Shown here one piece after another: positions 23,413 through 35,972 of a stretch of 64,000 bases of DNA; within the stretch, counting starts at the first letter, position 1, and every line of letters begins with the position of its first letter. Source of the stretch: Lichenostomus cassidix (taxonomy: Eukaryota; Chordata; Aves; Passeriformes; Meliphagidae); NCBI GenBank assembly GCA_008360975.2, contig VLJF02000047.1, positions 715,048 to 779,047 on the forward strand, given 5' to 3'. The notes under the pieces are model-generated. The model searched no databases. It had not been told where the DNA came from and was given only the letters and a program-made list of their open reading frames with translations. The position numbers and the translations under genes are program-made.

Positions 23413-24215
23413 GCATGAAAAATTATTCCTAGGTCATCTCACCTTGTGGGACAGCTGTGTATGTATGCACTTAAATCAAAGCCAGCAGCTCCACTTCAAA
23501 TCTTCTAGGCCTCAGTATGTAGCGGGCGAAGAGGATATGCCCGCAGGAAGCGGGTTTGTACACAGCGTCCAGCAGCTCAGGGGGAAACGGGAGCCCTCGG
23601 GATACACGTGATAAGCTCCCGTCTCACGCAGGCCACAGCTATCCTCTTTGGCCCACCTGTGGAAAGCGTCCCCCAGCCCACAGTCCTCAGCCACGCCATT
23701 TTCCAGTCAGTTACCTAGCAGCATTTCCGGACGCATCGCACAGTCTCCGCAGGCCTAGGCCTCGCACCACAGCACCGCATTCGCATCGGCACATCTGGAG
23801 CCTGCCGCGAGACACCGACCCAGTTTTACCAGGGGGACAGGCCCGGGCATCGGCGCACGCCTTCCCCGAAGGAATGGACCCACATCACAACGCCCGCCGG
23901 GAACCACGGCCCGGTCATATGCTCTGTCGCTGTCCTGTTATGTGCCCCTACCTGTCCTTCCAATCTTCTTTTCCTCTCTTCTCTTCTCTCTCCTTCTGTC
24001 TCTCGTACCTACTGACAGGTGACAGTGACAGGACCCACCGCCTGAGTATGTCTTCTCCACATCATTTCCTTCACAGGCATTTATACAAAACGTTATAAGC
24101 TCCTTCATAAACGGTACCTGCGCACAACGGGACGCCGTAGGAGCGGACTCACCTCCCTTCCAGGCTGCCGTGTTGCATTTCTAAGGCATTCCCCTCGGAG
24201 AACTTTGTGACTTTC
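23413..24215 (+). repeat. Monomer B7, zeta type, truncated
   Basis: Same truncation point as A5 and C10. It has lost a few bases in the CCATTTTCCAGTCAG region (about 23696) relative to them. Confidence 0.88.
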
Positions 24216-25012
24216 AAAGAAACCTGTCTAGGAGAGAAACAGTAAAAAACTTAGCTGTCTGCTACATCTGCATCCCATTACCAGGCACTTGAACAGCAAG
24301 GAAGTGCCCAAACCAGTCAACAATTACTTCATTCTTACCCCTGTGTGCCTACTTACCATCTTTGACAAGTACAAACATTCACTTAGCCCCCGCAGTCACG
24401 TACAAACCTGATGGTTCTTACCTGCTTTGGTTTTCCACCTTCATTTCAATGCTTTGCTCCTCATGTACAGCTAGTTCCACCTTTTTTTTTCCGGTTCCAT
24501 GCGCTTTTGGTTTGTTTGCTCAATGTCTTTTCCTTTTCCTCTGCCATGGTGCCTTTATTTCAATTTTAATTTTTTTTTTTTTTTTTTTTTTTTAAAGGGA
24601 GCATGCCACCTTGGGTGCATCTCTGTTCCCTAGCATCTGTGCTTTTTCCTTTTTTTCCTGTCTTTTTTTTTTTTTCCCATTACCAAGTTATATATATTTC
24701 TACATAAAATATATATTATAAATAAAATGTATATATACTATGCAAGACATCAGACATATAGTAACATATACAAATAAATGAATTCCATTATATACCATAT
24801 ATATTATATGTATAATATCTAACATACATTCCATATATTTCATATATACCACATATGATATAGCCAATAGATAATATATATTACCTACTACCCATTTTAT
24901 AGCCAAATATGATATGTATAATATCTATATTTCATATGTCCACATGAAATACATAAAATTGATGTAACATACATATACTAGATATATTATTATACTCAGC
25001 TGCTGCTTACCG
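24216..25012. other. Module tail, poly-T (24570-24593) and AT-rich stretch
   Basis: Same order as 8111-8913. The tail carries several substitutions that A and C do not share. No gene seen. Confidence 0.85.
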
Positions 25013-25242
25013 GGTTGCTGCTCCTCAGGCAACCGTCAGCAGGTGTTTCTGGGGGTGGTGATGCTCCTCAGGCAACCGTCAGCAGGTGTTTCTGGGGGTG
25101 GTGATGCTCATCAGGCAACCGTCAGCAGGTGTTTCTGGGGGTGGTGATGCTCATCAGGCAACCGTCAGCAGGTGTTTCTGGGGGTGGTGATGCTCATCAG
25201 GTAACCATGTCCAGGTGTTTCTGGGGGTGGTGATGCTCATCA
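25013..25242 (+). repeat. 43-bp minisatellite, 5 copies
   Basis: Five GGTGTTTCTGGGGGTGGTGA cores, the largest number among the modules. Four of them carry the CCGTCAGCAGG variant, suggesting recent expansion of one unit. Confidence 0.92.
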
Positions 25243-25379
25243 GCCGAACAGCTTGTACATCTGTGCGAAAGTCCAGAAGCCATACCTAGTGTTCCAAAAA
25301 CTGCATTTTTCTGAAAGGACCGACTATTCCATCTCAAGGTCCTGGTAAACACACCGAAAGCACTAGAGCCCACACAACA

Positions 25380-27185
25380 GGGCTACGCACTCTCCCGTCC
25401 CGGCAGCAGCCGCTCCACCTGCACAGCGTCCCGGCTCAGCCTCCACCCGAGCGCCCCGAACAGCGGCACCAGCCACGCCTCGCGGTGGCCGGCCGCTGCA
25501 GGTCCTCTACTCCCTGCCCGTTCCATCGTCCCCGACGTTCCTGTATGTGTGTGCCACTCAGTGTGGAGCACGTGCTGTTTTCCAGTATCTCCTTCTTACC
25601 TGCCCAGGCGCCGCGCTGACCGGACAGCCCCCACAGCCCGCAGTCAGTCCGTGCCGCAGACACCCGAGCAGCCGGGCCGCGAGCGCGCAGGACCCGGTGC
25701 GGGGACGCGGCCGCCGCCGTCGGTGCCCCCCCCGTCCCGTTCCCGGCGCGGGGACGCTGCCGCCGCCGCCCGCGCCCCCCCCCCTTCCCGGCGCCAGGAC
25801 GCGGCCGCGGCCGGCGTGGCCCCCCCCCCCAGACTCCCGGCACGGGGATGCAGCTGAGGCTGGCCGTCCCCGTTTCCTTTGCGCCGCAAACAAACTGCTG
25901 CCGCCGCCGGGACATCCACCTCCCCTCCCCGGAGACGCAGCCCGGGCGGGCGGGTCCCCCACCACTGTCTATCGGCGGCGGCGAGTGCTGCTGCCGCCGC
26001 TGCCGCCGCCCCCCCCCCTCGGCGGCAGGCGCCGCCGCTCCCCCGGCGACTCAGGAAACCTGTACCGCTCTGCGCGCAACAGACCCCCCAGCCTCCACCG
26101 GCCTCTCGACCGGGGTCGCCGCCGGCTTCACCTCCAGTCCGCCGGCGCTCCGCCGTCGCCGCCGCCGCCCACGGCGCCGCCCCCGCCGCTCCACCGGCGC
26201 CGCTCCGCCACCTCTCCCGCAGCTCCGCCGCAGCCGGCACTCAGCCGCGGAGCGCCGTCGGCGCTCGGCCGCCGCCGTGTCCACTGCTGCTGCCCCGCCG
26301 CCGTCGCTGCGCTGGCGCTCCGCGGCCGGTTCCTCTCCGTCCGCTCCTCCTCCGTCGCCACCGCCGCTGCGCCGCCTCGGCTCCGAGCGCTGACGGCGCT
26401 TGGGCCGCGTCGGCGCTCCGTGTCGGTGTTCTCCGCCCTCCGCTGCTGCCGCTGCGCCGCCGCCTGCCTCGGGAGCCGGCTGAGTTGGGCCGCTGGGCGC
26501 TCCGGGCTGTGTTCCGCTGTCTCCGCTGCTGCTCGCTGGGCCGCTGTCGCCGGTGTTCACGCTCGTCTCGGGGCTGCCATGGGCGCTGGGCTCGCCGGCT
26601 CCGCGTCGGGTGTTTGCCGTCCCTCCGCCGACGTCGGGCTGGTGTTCTGGCCGCCCGGCCCCGGAGCGTCGGCGGCGCTGGGCCGCCGCCGGCGCTCCGC
26701 GGCCGGTGCTCCGTCGCTCCTCCGCCCCTCCGCTCCCGCCGCCGCCCGGCCGCCGCCGGCGCTCACCTTCCGCTGCCTCACCGTAGCCGCCGCCGCTCCG
26801 CCGCTCCTCGTCCGCCGCTGGTGCTCCTAGGGGTCTCGCGGGCGGCGCCGGGGGGCCCCTCTTGAGGGGCTCGGAGCCGAGGGGCGGGGAGAGGCGGGCC
26901 GGGGCGGAGAGGGGCGGGCCGGGGCGGGGCTTGGCGGCCAGGGGCGGGCCGGGGCGCCGAGGGGCGTGGCCGCCGTTCGGCCGACGGCGCCGGTGCGTAT
27001 CCCTGAACGCAGGGATCTCGGCAGCTCCCCCCGCCCCGACCGCGCCGTCGCTCTTTCCCGCAAGCCCGCAAGGCTCGCGAGCCGCCGCGGCGGCACTCTC
27101 GGGGTGCGCATTTCGTTCTGGCAGCCAGGTACGTTCCTAAACCCCCTGAGAATACCCCCGCGGCCGCCCTTTTCGAACGCGTCAC
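25380..27185. promoter_or_regulatory. CpG island, candidate bidirectional promoter (module B)
   Basis: The left part is identical to module A. The VNTR part (about 26270-26690) is strongly diverged, with TGTCGGTGTTCTCCGCC-type units, and is the shortest of the three. The outward splice-donor-like sites and the GC boxes are kept. Confidence 0.75.
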
Positions 27186-27532
27186 AACTGCGCATGCTCG
27201 AGCCAGCCGACGCCATTTTGGCCGTCGTCCGTACCGCGCATGCTCGAGCGATGCGGGCGCCATTTTGGTTGTCGTCCGTACCGCGCATGCTCGAGAGATG
27301 CCGACGCCATTTTGGTAGTCCACGGTACCGCGCATGCTCGGGCGATGCCGACGCCATTTTGGTAGTCCATCGTATCGCGCATGCTCGAGCGATGCGGGCG
27401 CCATTTTGGTTGTCGTCCGTACCGCGCATGCTCGAGCGATGCCGACGCCATTTTGGTAGTCCACGGTACCGCGCATGCTCGAGCGATGCCGACGCCATTT
27501 TGGTAGTCCACGGCATCGCGCATGCTCGGTAC
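27186..27532 (+). repeat. 47-bp minisatellite, module B
   Basis: Eight units with the same variant order as module A. The only differences I see are point changes (CTCGAGAG and CTCGGGCG in single units). Confidence 0.93.
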
Positions 27533-28065
27533 AGCGCGGGTGAGGGTGGGGGTGTAGGGTAAAGGGATCGGGTGCAGGGATCAGGGGTTATAGGGTACTG
27601 TAAAAGGCTTATAGTGAGGGTGAGGAAGAGGGTGGGGTGAGGGAGCAGGGACAAGGGATCAGGTGTAGGGATCAGGAGTCATCATTACAGTGAGGATGAG
27701 GATGAGGGTCACCATGAGGGTGAGGGAACAGGGCCAAGGGGTCAGGTGCAGGGGATCAGGTTTTAGGGCTACAGTGAGGGTATAGATGAGGGTAATATGA
27801 CACTACAGTGCCAAGGGATCAGGTGCAAGGGATCAGGGTTAGGGTTACGATTAGGGGGTGCGTTCAGGTGCAAGGGATCAGGGTTAGGGTTACGATTAGG
27901 GGTGCGTTCAGGGGGCGTGGTCTAGGGAGAGGGTTGCAACGGGGCGGGTCTGAGTCGTCAGGGGGCGTGGTCTAGGGTTCGGGTTGCGAAGGGGCCCAGG
28001 TGCAGTGAATAGGGGGGGTGGTGAGGAGGGGGTGTGTCGAGGGTTAGGGTTGTTATGGTAGTAAT
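27533..28065 (+). repeat. Degenerate TTAGGG-sense repeat, module B
   Basis: Closer to module C than to A: both have CTAGGGAGAGGGTTGCAA and GTGGTGAGGAGGGGG where A differs. Confidence 0.88.
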
Positions 28066-28500
28066 AGTGATGCCAGTGCTTAGGATTAGGGGTAATTAGC
28101 ATTGTGAGGTCGTTCATGTTTTTCAGATGCTTGGCATTATTAATGTTTCTAGTATATATAGAGCTGTTAGCCTATGAAGGGTAATCAGCATCATGAGGGT
28201 AGTTGGCATAATTAGGGTACTCAGCATAACTAGGGGGGTTGTTACCACAGTTAGGGTTGTTAGCATAATTAGGGGTTGTTACCATAATTAGGGTTGTTAG
28301 CATAATTAGCATAATTAGGGTTGTTAGCATAATGAAGATGATTACCATAATTAGGGTTGTTAGCATAATTAGGAGTTGTTAGACCCATTAGTGTAATCAA
28401 CATTGTCAGGGCAGTTACCACCATCCATATCATTAGCATAAGGAAGAAGATCATTTGCATAACTGGGGCAATCATCATCATTAGCATTGTGAGGATGATT
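28066..28500 (+). repeat. 18-bp TTAGGG repeat, cut by gap
   Basis: CATAATTAGGGTTGTTAG units and diverged flanks. The contig stops at GAGGATGATT, in unremarkable sequence that simply continues in modules A and C. Confidence 0.88.
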
Positions 28501-29000
28501 NNNNNNNNNNNNNNNNNNNNNNNNNNNNNNNNNNNNNNNNNNNNNNNNNNNNNNNNNNNNNNNNNNNNNNNNNNNNNNNNNNNNNNNNNNNNNNNNNNNN
28601 NNNNNNNNNNNNNNNNNNNNNNNNNNNNNNNNNNNNNNNNNNNNNNNNNNNNNNNNNNNNNNNNNNNNNNNNNNNNNNNNNNNNNNNNNNNNNNNNNNNN
28701 NNNNNNNNNNNNNNNNNNNNNNNNNNNNNNNNNNNNNNNNNNNNNNNNNNNNNNNNNNNNNNNNNNNNNNNNNNNNNNNNNNNNNNNNNNNNNNNNNNNN
28801 NNNNNNNNNNNNNNNNNNNNNNNNNNNNNNNNNNNNNNNNNNNNNNNNNNNNNNNNNNNNNNNNNNNNNNNNNNNNNNNNNNNNNNNNNNNNNNNNNNNN
28901 NNNNNNNNNNNNNNNNNNNNNNNNNNNNNNNNNNNNNNNNNNNNNNNNNNNNNNNNNNNNNNNNNNNNNNNNNNNNNNNNNNNNNNNNNNNNNNNNNNNN
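28501..29000. other. Assembly gap of 500 N
   Basis: Second fixed-size gap. The piece between the gaps is exactly 15,000 bp. Confidence 1.
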
Positions 29001-29032
<32 letters not shown>

Positions 29033-30792
29033 GCAGACATACATATATATACACCCATATGTATGTATATACTCATACAGATACACACAAATATTTATAC
29101 ACACCATATATATATACACACACATATATATATCCACTCATACATATATATACAGAGATATGTATATATATACAAATACAGATACACACACATATTTATA
29201 TACCCCATATATATATACACACACATATATATACAGACATGCATATATATACACATACAGATAGACACACTTATTTATATGCAGCATATATATACACATA
29301 CGTACACATATTTATGCACATAGACATATATATATACACACACATATGTGTATATATACAGATAGAGATACACAGACATATTTATACACAGCATATATAT
29401 ACATATCCACACATATATACACACACACTCAGACACATATATACACACATATGTATATTTATATACACATACAGATACACAGACATATTTATACACACCA
29501 TATATATATATACACAGGCATATATATATACAGACATATATATGCAGTCCTATGTCTATAAACACTCATATGTATATATGCACAGATGTATATCTACACA
29601 GACACACACAATATGCACACACGTATATGTATAGACACACATGTATATACACAGAGACACATATATATACAGACACATATACACAGATATATATCCACAC
29701 ACATATGTATATACATGCACATATGTATATATACAGACACATATGTATATATACACACATGTGTATATATACCCACACATACATATACACACATATATAT
29801 ATACACCCACATAAATATACAGATGTATATAGACACACATATATATACACCCCCATATGTATATAAACACAAACATATTTATAGAAAGACATATATATAG
29901 ACATATATACATTCCCTCCTATGCATATGGAGACATATGTATATATACACACATATGTATATATACAGAGACACATATATATACACACACATATATACAC
30001 ATATGTATTTATATACACATATATATACACACATATGTGTATATATACACATATATATGTACACACACTCACATATATATACCCACACTCATATATATAG
30101 ACACACATATATGTACGCACATATATATACACACCATATATATATACATACAGTCATATATATAGTCACACACAGATATGTACACACGTATGTATATATA
30201 CACACATATGTGTGTATATAAACATATGTATATATACAGACATATTGTGTATACACACATATATACACACATGTATGTATGCACATATGTAAGTATACCC
30301 ACATGTATCTATACATAGACATATATATACCTACACACATATATATATATATACAGACAGACATGTATATATACACACACACGTGTATATATTCACACAC
30401 ACATGTATATATACAGACATACAAATATATATACACATATATGTATATATACACAGATATGTGTGTATAGACACAGAAATATATACACACACGTATATGC
30501 ACACATATGTATGTATACACTTATGTATATATAAAGAGACAGATATATACCCACACACATATATATATGTGTTTCACACAGACATATATACACACATAGA
30601 CATACATATACAGACACCTACATATATATACACATACATGTATATACACAGACATATATGTTCACATATATATATACCCACACATATGTATATACATACA
30701 GATATGTATATGTACACACATATGTATATATATAGAGACACAGATATACACAGATATACATATACACACACTCACAGACACACATACATATA
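29001..30792. repeat. (AC/AT)n compound microsatellite, 1.8 kb
   Basis: Alternating purine-pyrimidine sequence of ACAC, ATAT, TATGTATATATAC and ACACAGACAT blocks. It starts at the gap edge. The tyrosine/isoleucine/histidine-rich frames on both strands are composition artefacts. The sequence favours Z-DNA or cruciform structure. Confidence 0.97.
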
Positions 30793-31694
30793 GCCCGCGT
30801 TTGATTTGCGGGGCACTTTCTGCGTCGAGGCGCCGAATGGGTAGCTGAGGGAGGAGATGAGCATGGGGGACACAGTGGGTAGGTGTTCAGAGAGCATATG
30901 CAAAGGGGAGGCCCAAGCCACGCAATTTGGAGAAGGTGACCCAGGTAGGCAGCAGGCTTGAGGGAGTGGTGTGTAGGAAGTGCCAAGGAGGGAGAGGCTG
31001 GAAGTTGGTGGCTCAGCAGCAGGAGCGGCTGTTTGTTGTGTTTGATCCGCTTTTCTAAAATGAGTCCCGTGCCCTAATAGCCAATGTGTGAGAACCAAGC
31101 GCACAGAGTCAGAGATCAGAGGCATCCGGGCCCGAAGACGGCACCGGTACGGAGAGGATCAGACGGGCAAAGCGGTGGGAGATTGATTTTCCATGGGAGA
31201 GAGTTGGCCAGCTGTCAGTTAGCCATGGTGTTCGAAGAGGTTTGTAGGTTGCTGGAGGCCAGATGCAGGTGTTTGAGATGATTGTTAAATTTCGTTTGTC
31301 TTTCAGAGTGGTAGCGTGAAGTGATTGGTTGCAGGGAAGTAATGATGGCAGGAAGTGGCACGTGGAAGAAATGTTGAGGGAGTAAAGGTGGGAATGCAAA
31401 GGTGAAGGATGTGAGAGGTGAGGTTTTGTTGTTGTGAGCGTGAGGGGTGAAAGGTCAAAGTGGCTTAGGAAGGGATCGGTGTGGTAAATGAAGAAGCGTC
31501 AGCGTGGCTCGAACGGCGCAAGCAAGGAGCTGCGACGGTGGTGTAAGCAAGGTGGCAAGGCTTTAGAGAGAGTATGTGAGTTTTGGAGAAGGCAAGAGGT
31601 GGATAAATGGAGTGTTTTGCAAAGTTTGGGAAGAGGGTTTTTTTGTTGTTAATGTGAGTGTGTTATAGTTGGTGAATGTATATGCAGTGTGTTT

Positions 31695-31729
<35 letters not shown>

Positions 31730-31844
31730 TGAGATGTGTTAAGGCATGAAAGAAGGCAGAGTTTGATAAGAGAAGGAAATGTGAGGACAGAAGTATTTGT
31801 TGTTGGGCATGGAGAGAGTTTGAAGGTGAAGTGTTTGTTTGTGC
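30793..31844. other. Non-modular sequence, no gene recognised
   Basis: A G-rich, T-rich stretch not found in the modules. It contains an acceptor-like TTTGTCTTTCAG (about 31296-31307) and many GTGAGGGGTGAAAGG-like words. A minus-strand frame 31563-32114 overlaps the (GT)n and the SINE-like body and has no recognisable domain. Confidence 0.6.
31697..31727. repeat. (GT)n microsatellite
   Basis: Uninterrupted GT dinucleotides, about 15 units. Confidence 0.97.
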
Positions 31845-32283
31845 GTTGTAGGTGGAAAAAGGAATTTTTGGCACCTTGGTGCCCTCAGCCAGCCCCCCCG
31901 GCACCAGGTGCCGCCCCTCGATTTTCGGCGCGCGCCGCGCGCTACCGCGCGCGGCGCGGTGGATGCGGGGGGGCACCCCGGGAGGCCCCTTCCGGGCGGC
32001 GCCATCCCCCCCCCCTGCGGGGAGCTGCAGCGGCAGCCCCCCCCTTGCGGCGGGCCCACCTGGGCTGCCCCCCCTCGCGGGGGAGCCCGCTTGTGTCGCC
32101 CCACTTTCTGGCACACGTGCCTCACTTACGTTCCAGTGGGGGTAGGCGGGCCCGGCGGGCTGCCGGACTACGCGGCCGTGACGTGCCTAGCACACGCACG
32201 GGGTAGCCCGCGGTGGGATTCGAACCCCTGACGTGCAGAGATTCGGCTTAAGGCCGTACCCACCGAGCCAGAATGGCTCCTTA
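31845..32283 (-). mobile_element. tRNA-derived SINE-like element with hairpin-rich GC body
   Basis: On the minus strand a tRNA-like head (32280 to 32200) is followed by about 350 bp of very GC-rich body. The head has an A-box-like TGGCTCGGTGGG (32270-32259), a perfect B-box GGTTCGAATCC (32226-32216) and near-pairing ends (GGAGCC with GGCTACC). The body holds strong hairpins such as GGCACC-TT-GGTGCC and the GCGCGCG arms around 31926-31960. The end near 31845 reads into an A-rich run on the minus strand. I found no clear target-site duplication. The family is not recognised, and a free-standing tRNA pseudogene beside a CpG-rich patch is the alternative. Confidence 0.6.
32216..32270 (-). promoter_or_regulatory. 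Internal pol III promoter (A and B boxes)
   Basis: Perfect B-box and an A-box with one mismatch, 32 bp apart, as in tRNA genes and tRNA-derived SINEs. Confidence 0.65.
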
Positions 32284-32640
32284 ATTTTAAATCCTTTTTT
32301 TGGGGGCATATCCTTTTCGCCGCACAATGACGTCAACAAAGCCCTGCCCACTTCCCCGCCCCCGATTCTGCGTCCGTCACGGTACTCCACCCACTGCTCC
32401 GCCTGTCGTCCCTCCCTTGGCCCCGCCCCTGTCGGCGCCCTGCCCGGGACAAAGCCACGCCTCGTGTGGTCTCCACACCCCGCCCCTCGACGTCACGGGG
32501 CTCGGCAGACAGCCACGGCCCTGCCGCTCCCCCTACCCCGCCCAAGAGCCCGCCCCTCGGTGCCCCCTCAGTCCGCCCTAAGCTACGCCTGTCTCCGCCC
32601 GCCCGTCGCTATGGCAACAGGGGAGCCGTTGCTTCTTTAT
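32284..32640. promoter_or_regulatory. CpG-rich promoter-like patch with CRE, GC boxes and X-box
   Basis: TGACGTCA (perfect CRE) lies at 32328-32335, a second GACGTCAC near 32489, and at least four CCCCGCCC boxes between 32350 and 32560. GTCGCTATGGCAAC at 32605-32618 differs from the RFX X-box GTTGCYATGGNAAC at one position. No exon is recognisable next to it, so its gene, if any, is unknown or lost. Confidence 0.55.
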
Positions 32641-34189
32641 CGTTTTACTTTTTTCCACATTTTTGGAGCTCCTTTGCTAGAGAATTTTCCTAAGGTTCAG
32701 TGCATGGTTTTTACATGCTTTCCCTCAACTGTATTAGCACAAATTACCATTCTCTCAAATCTTACTGGGTCTTTTTATCACTTTTTGAAAGCACCATTTA
32801 TGATTCTTGAAAACCAAAACACATTTTGGGGGATACTGCAGCACTAGCATATATACAGTTGTTTCTCCCAACTACGTCCATTTTGCTTATCTCATTGTAC
32901 AGTATTTCCTAGGGGCTTCTACTGTGTATCGCTGGGGTTTTTTCACTTGTTTCGTGCCTGCATTCACTTCTGTGTGCATGTGTTACCCCATCCTGTGCTT
33001 TTGCAGTGATCACTTCTGCAGTCTTGGGGGTTTTTTTTCCACCTCTACACTACTGCCACGTGTTTACTAGTGTCACCCAATCTGCAGAAAAAAATGGAAA
33101 AACTCTGCAACAACATTTTGATGTTACACACTCAAGGCATGACTTTATTTTGTGCCCAGCACGTACCACAGCAATCATCTCATCCCCCCATAGCCCGGGT
33201 GTGCAGAGACAACCATTCCAGAATACAGAGCTTTTACTCCGTTTCTCAGATAGTGCATACAGTAAAAGCCAATAGGAAAGCATTGCCTCAGTGTTCATTC
33301 GTCCAAAGTGGAGCAAACTCCCCATATTCGGTGTCTCGTTGCACTCCAATGTCCTTGTCTGTCACGCTTATGACATTCTTCACTTGTTTTTAGCAGTCAT
33401 TTCTCTGGGCCAGGATGTCTTCAGCCCTGCTGCAGGTGCTCTGGCCTAGCTGCTTGTGATATCCATCATGTCTTCTGGAGAACCACATGTTCCTGCTGGA
33501 TGTTCTGTTCACAGTGCTTGTCTTTCTGCTTATCTTTGGGGGTCAATCCCAAGCTCTTGCTATGCTGAATTCACCAGGCCTCATGTGGCACAACATCGCC
33601 CTGGAAGAAAGCAAACATTTCTTTTCCCAGGGGAAACCCAAAGCAAACCTTTGACTCCAGTGACACAATATTTTTAACCCGATGATACATTTTGCAACAG
33701 TAGCAGTCAGTCATAACAATTTTCCTTCAGCAGCCTTTCATGTCATTTTGTTTTCTATATCTTTTGGAACAGAACAGATGCCATCTTTCCCTTCTCTATG
33801 CATGCCACATCACCACAATATCCTTGCCGGGATAGGCGACTCCAGCAGCAGCGAAACCCCGCCAGCTGGAAGAGAACACGACACACGTGTCAGTCATTTC
33901 CGCACGGCTCCGCACACGTGCTAGTCCGAGCGCCCGATGCCACGTCCTCCTGGGCCTCCTACCCACCAGCCGCCTGTTGAAGTCGTGACACAGCGGAGGG
34001 TTTCAGGCCTGCTCAGCCACAGCAACACATCAAAGTTTCACAGTATTCTACAAATTCTCAATCAGGTGCACTATCTCTTACCCACCCACGTCATCCCACC
34101 GCAACCACCCAGTCTAATACCTTCTAATCCATCTCCACGGCTTCTTCACACTTGCCTGCAGCAAAGGCTGTCCAACAGTGCATGCACTC
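32641..34189. other. Non-modular sequence, no gene recognised
   Basis: Ordinary AT-richer DNA with short frames on both strands, none with a domain I recognise. A CpG- and E-box-containing patch (CACGTG near 33894 and 33913) lies at about 33830-33990. Confidence 0.55.
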
Positions 34190-34335
34190 CATACTCTGCA
34201 GAGTTCCAATTCCCCTCCAGGGATGGTCATCACACACTCGGCATTCTTCTTCACCCAAACATTCCTATCTCACTCCATCCACAAGTTTCTCTGAAGACAC
34301 ATACTTTGTATTGACATTCAGCCAGCTGCTGATTA
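34190..34335 (+). repeat. 3' fragment of a monomer (C0)
   Basis: The stretch CCAGGGATGGTCATCACACAC to TGACATTCAGCCAGC aligns with the last part of delta- and epsilon-like monomers (compare 5815-5925). It marks the left edge of the block C array. Confidence 0.6.
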
Positions 34336-35875
34336 CGTCCAGGCAAAGTTCTTATGAAGTCATCTCACCTTCTGCGAGAGGTGTGTAGGCACAGAGGTCA
34401 AAGCCTGTGGCTGCACTCCAAGTTGTGGGAGCCTCAGCATGCAGCAGGTCGAGAGGATACGCTTGCAGGAAGCAGGTTTGTACCCACTGTCCCCCAGCTG
34501 AGGGGGGAACGGGAGGCCTTTGCCTACATGCTGTCATCTGTGCTTGCAGGCCATAAACATCTACCCTCTGTGGCCCACGTGTGCAAATCTGAATCCAGTG
34601 TCACGTGCTATAACCGTGCCATTTTCATGTCACAGTTACCTTACAGGGTGTTTCAATGCATTTGACATGCTGTGCAGTGCTAGGCCTTTCACTGCAGCAA
34701 TGCATGTATATCCATACATCTGGAGCGTGCTGCAAGATGCTGATGCTGCTTTGCCAGGGGGACAGGCCTGGCCATCGGCCCATGACTTCGGGCTATGTTA
34801 AGCCACCTCAGGATGGCCCCGGGACGTGTGGATCGCTGATATTGCTTTGTCCATGTTTGTTCCTGTGGCCCTACGTGTCCTTCCACTCTTCTTTTTCTCT
34901 CTGTCTGTCCTTGTGTCTTTCATAGCTAAGAACAGTTGCCAGTGACAGGATACAACGTGTGAGGGTCTCCTTTGCACATCCATTCCTTCCCAGGTATTTC
35001 TAGAGAACGTCCCAAGTTCCATCCTAAACAGTACCTTGACACAAGAGGGTGCTGTAGGAGTGGATTTCTGTCACTTTTGGTCTGCCGTCTTGCATTTCAA
35101 AGCCATTGCCTTTGTAGCAGCCTTTGTGCTCAGAATTGCAATTCTTTGCAACACCCATGTCTTACGTCTTACATGCGGCACTTACAACTCACAGGTGTCA
35201 CAATTATTGCACCGAGCCTGTAAACACGACCTGTACAACTCTCCCTATGTGCACACAGTATCTCTTTGTAGTTTTCTCTTTCTCTGTGAAATCTATGCCT
35301 GAACATGTGGCTAGATTCAAGTGTTCCGTGCTTGCTTCTCAGTAATGCATGCCTCCTGCTATGGCAACTGCAACACTTTTGTAACGTGACACATACCTTC
35401 TCATATCATCATACTTTGGAAAGCCAGAGTTGCATGCTTCCCCAGGACAGATTCTTCTCCATTTCTGCCTTGATACTCAAACCAGTGCCAGCCCATGGGG
35501 CTCCACATGGATGTAGTGTCCTTGTAATACAGGGAACCTTGTGAAACACAGAAATACTGTTGCTGCAGCCTGTACATCCCTGCACGTTCCTTGTCACCGA
35601 GACAGTTCAAGGCACGTTCTTTCCTCCAGCTTTTGCAAGCCTCTTCTACAATCCATAACCTCATCACCGTCTCCTTCTATGTCCATTCACCTACTTCATC
35701 CTTCTCACTTGCCTGCTGCCAGGCTTTCTTGTTCCATACTCCTCCTACTTCCTGACCGAAACCTCCATGTCCAATTCTATTCCAGGGAGGGTTATCATGT
35801 ACTCATCATTCTTCTTCAGCAAAACATTCATATACACTTGTATTCACCAGTCTCCCTTAAGACAGCTACTTTGCA
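34336..35875 (+). repeat. Monomer C1
   Basis: The most diverged of the array-type monomers, with a decayed CTCF-like core (ACAAGAGGGTGCTG near 35041). It ends in (ACTG)n. Its edge position fits the usual pattern of older repeats at array borders. Confidence 0.88.
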
Positions 35876-35893
35876 CTGACTGACTGACTGAAA

Positions 35894-35935
<42 letters not shown>

Positions 35936-35972
35936 TATCTACCTACCTACCTACCTACCTACCTACCTAGCT
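35876..35972. repeat. Tetranucleotide array between C1 and C2
   Basis: (ACTG)n, (CAGC)n, (CTAC)n. Confidence 0.95.

Noticed and set aside
29063..30793. Tyrosine/isoleucine/histidine-rich frames in the microsatellite
   Set aside because: Simple-sequence translation on both strands.
32200..32280. Functional tRNA-Leu or tRNA-Ser gene
   Set aside because: The acceptor stem is one base short on one side, the anticodon arm is not a proper 5-bp stem with 7-base loop, and a long hairpin-rich body follows. SINE-like or pseudogene is more likely.
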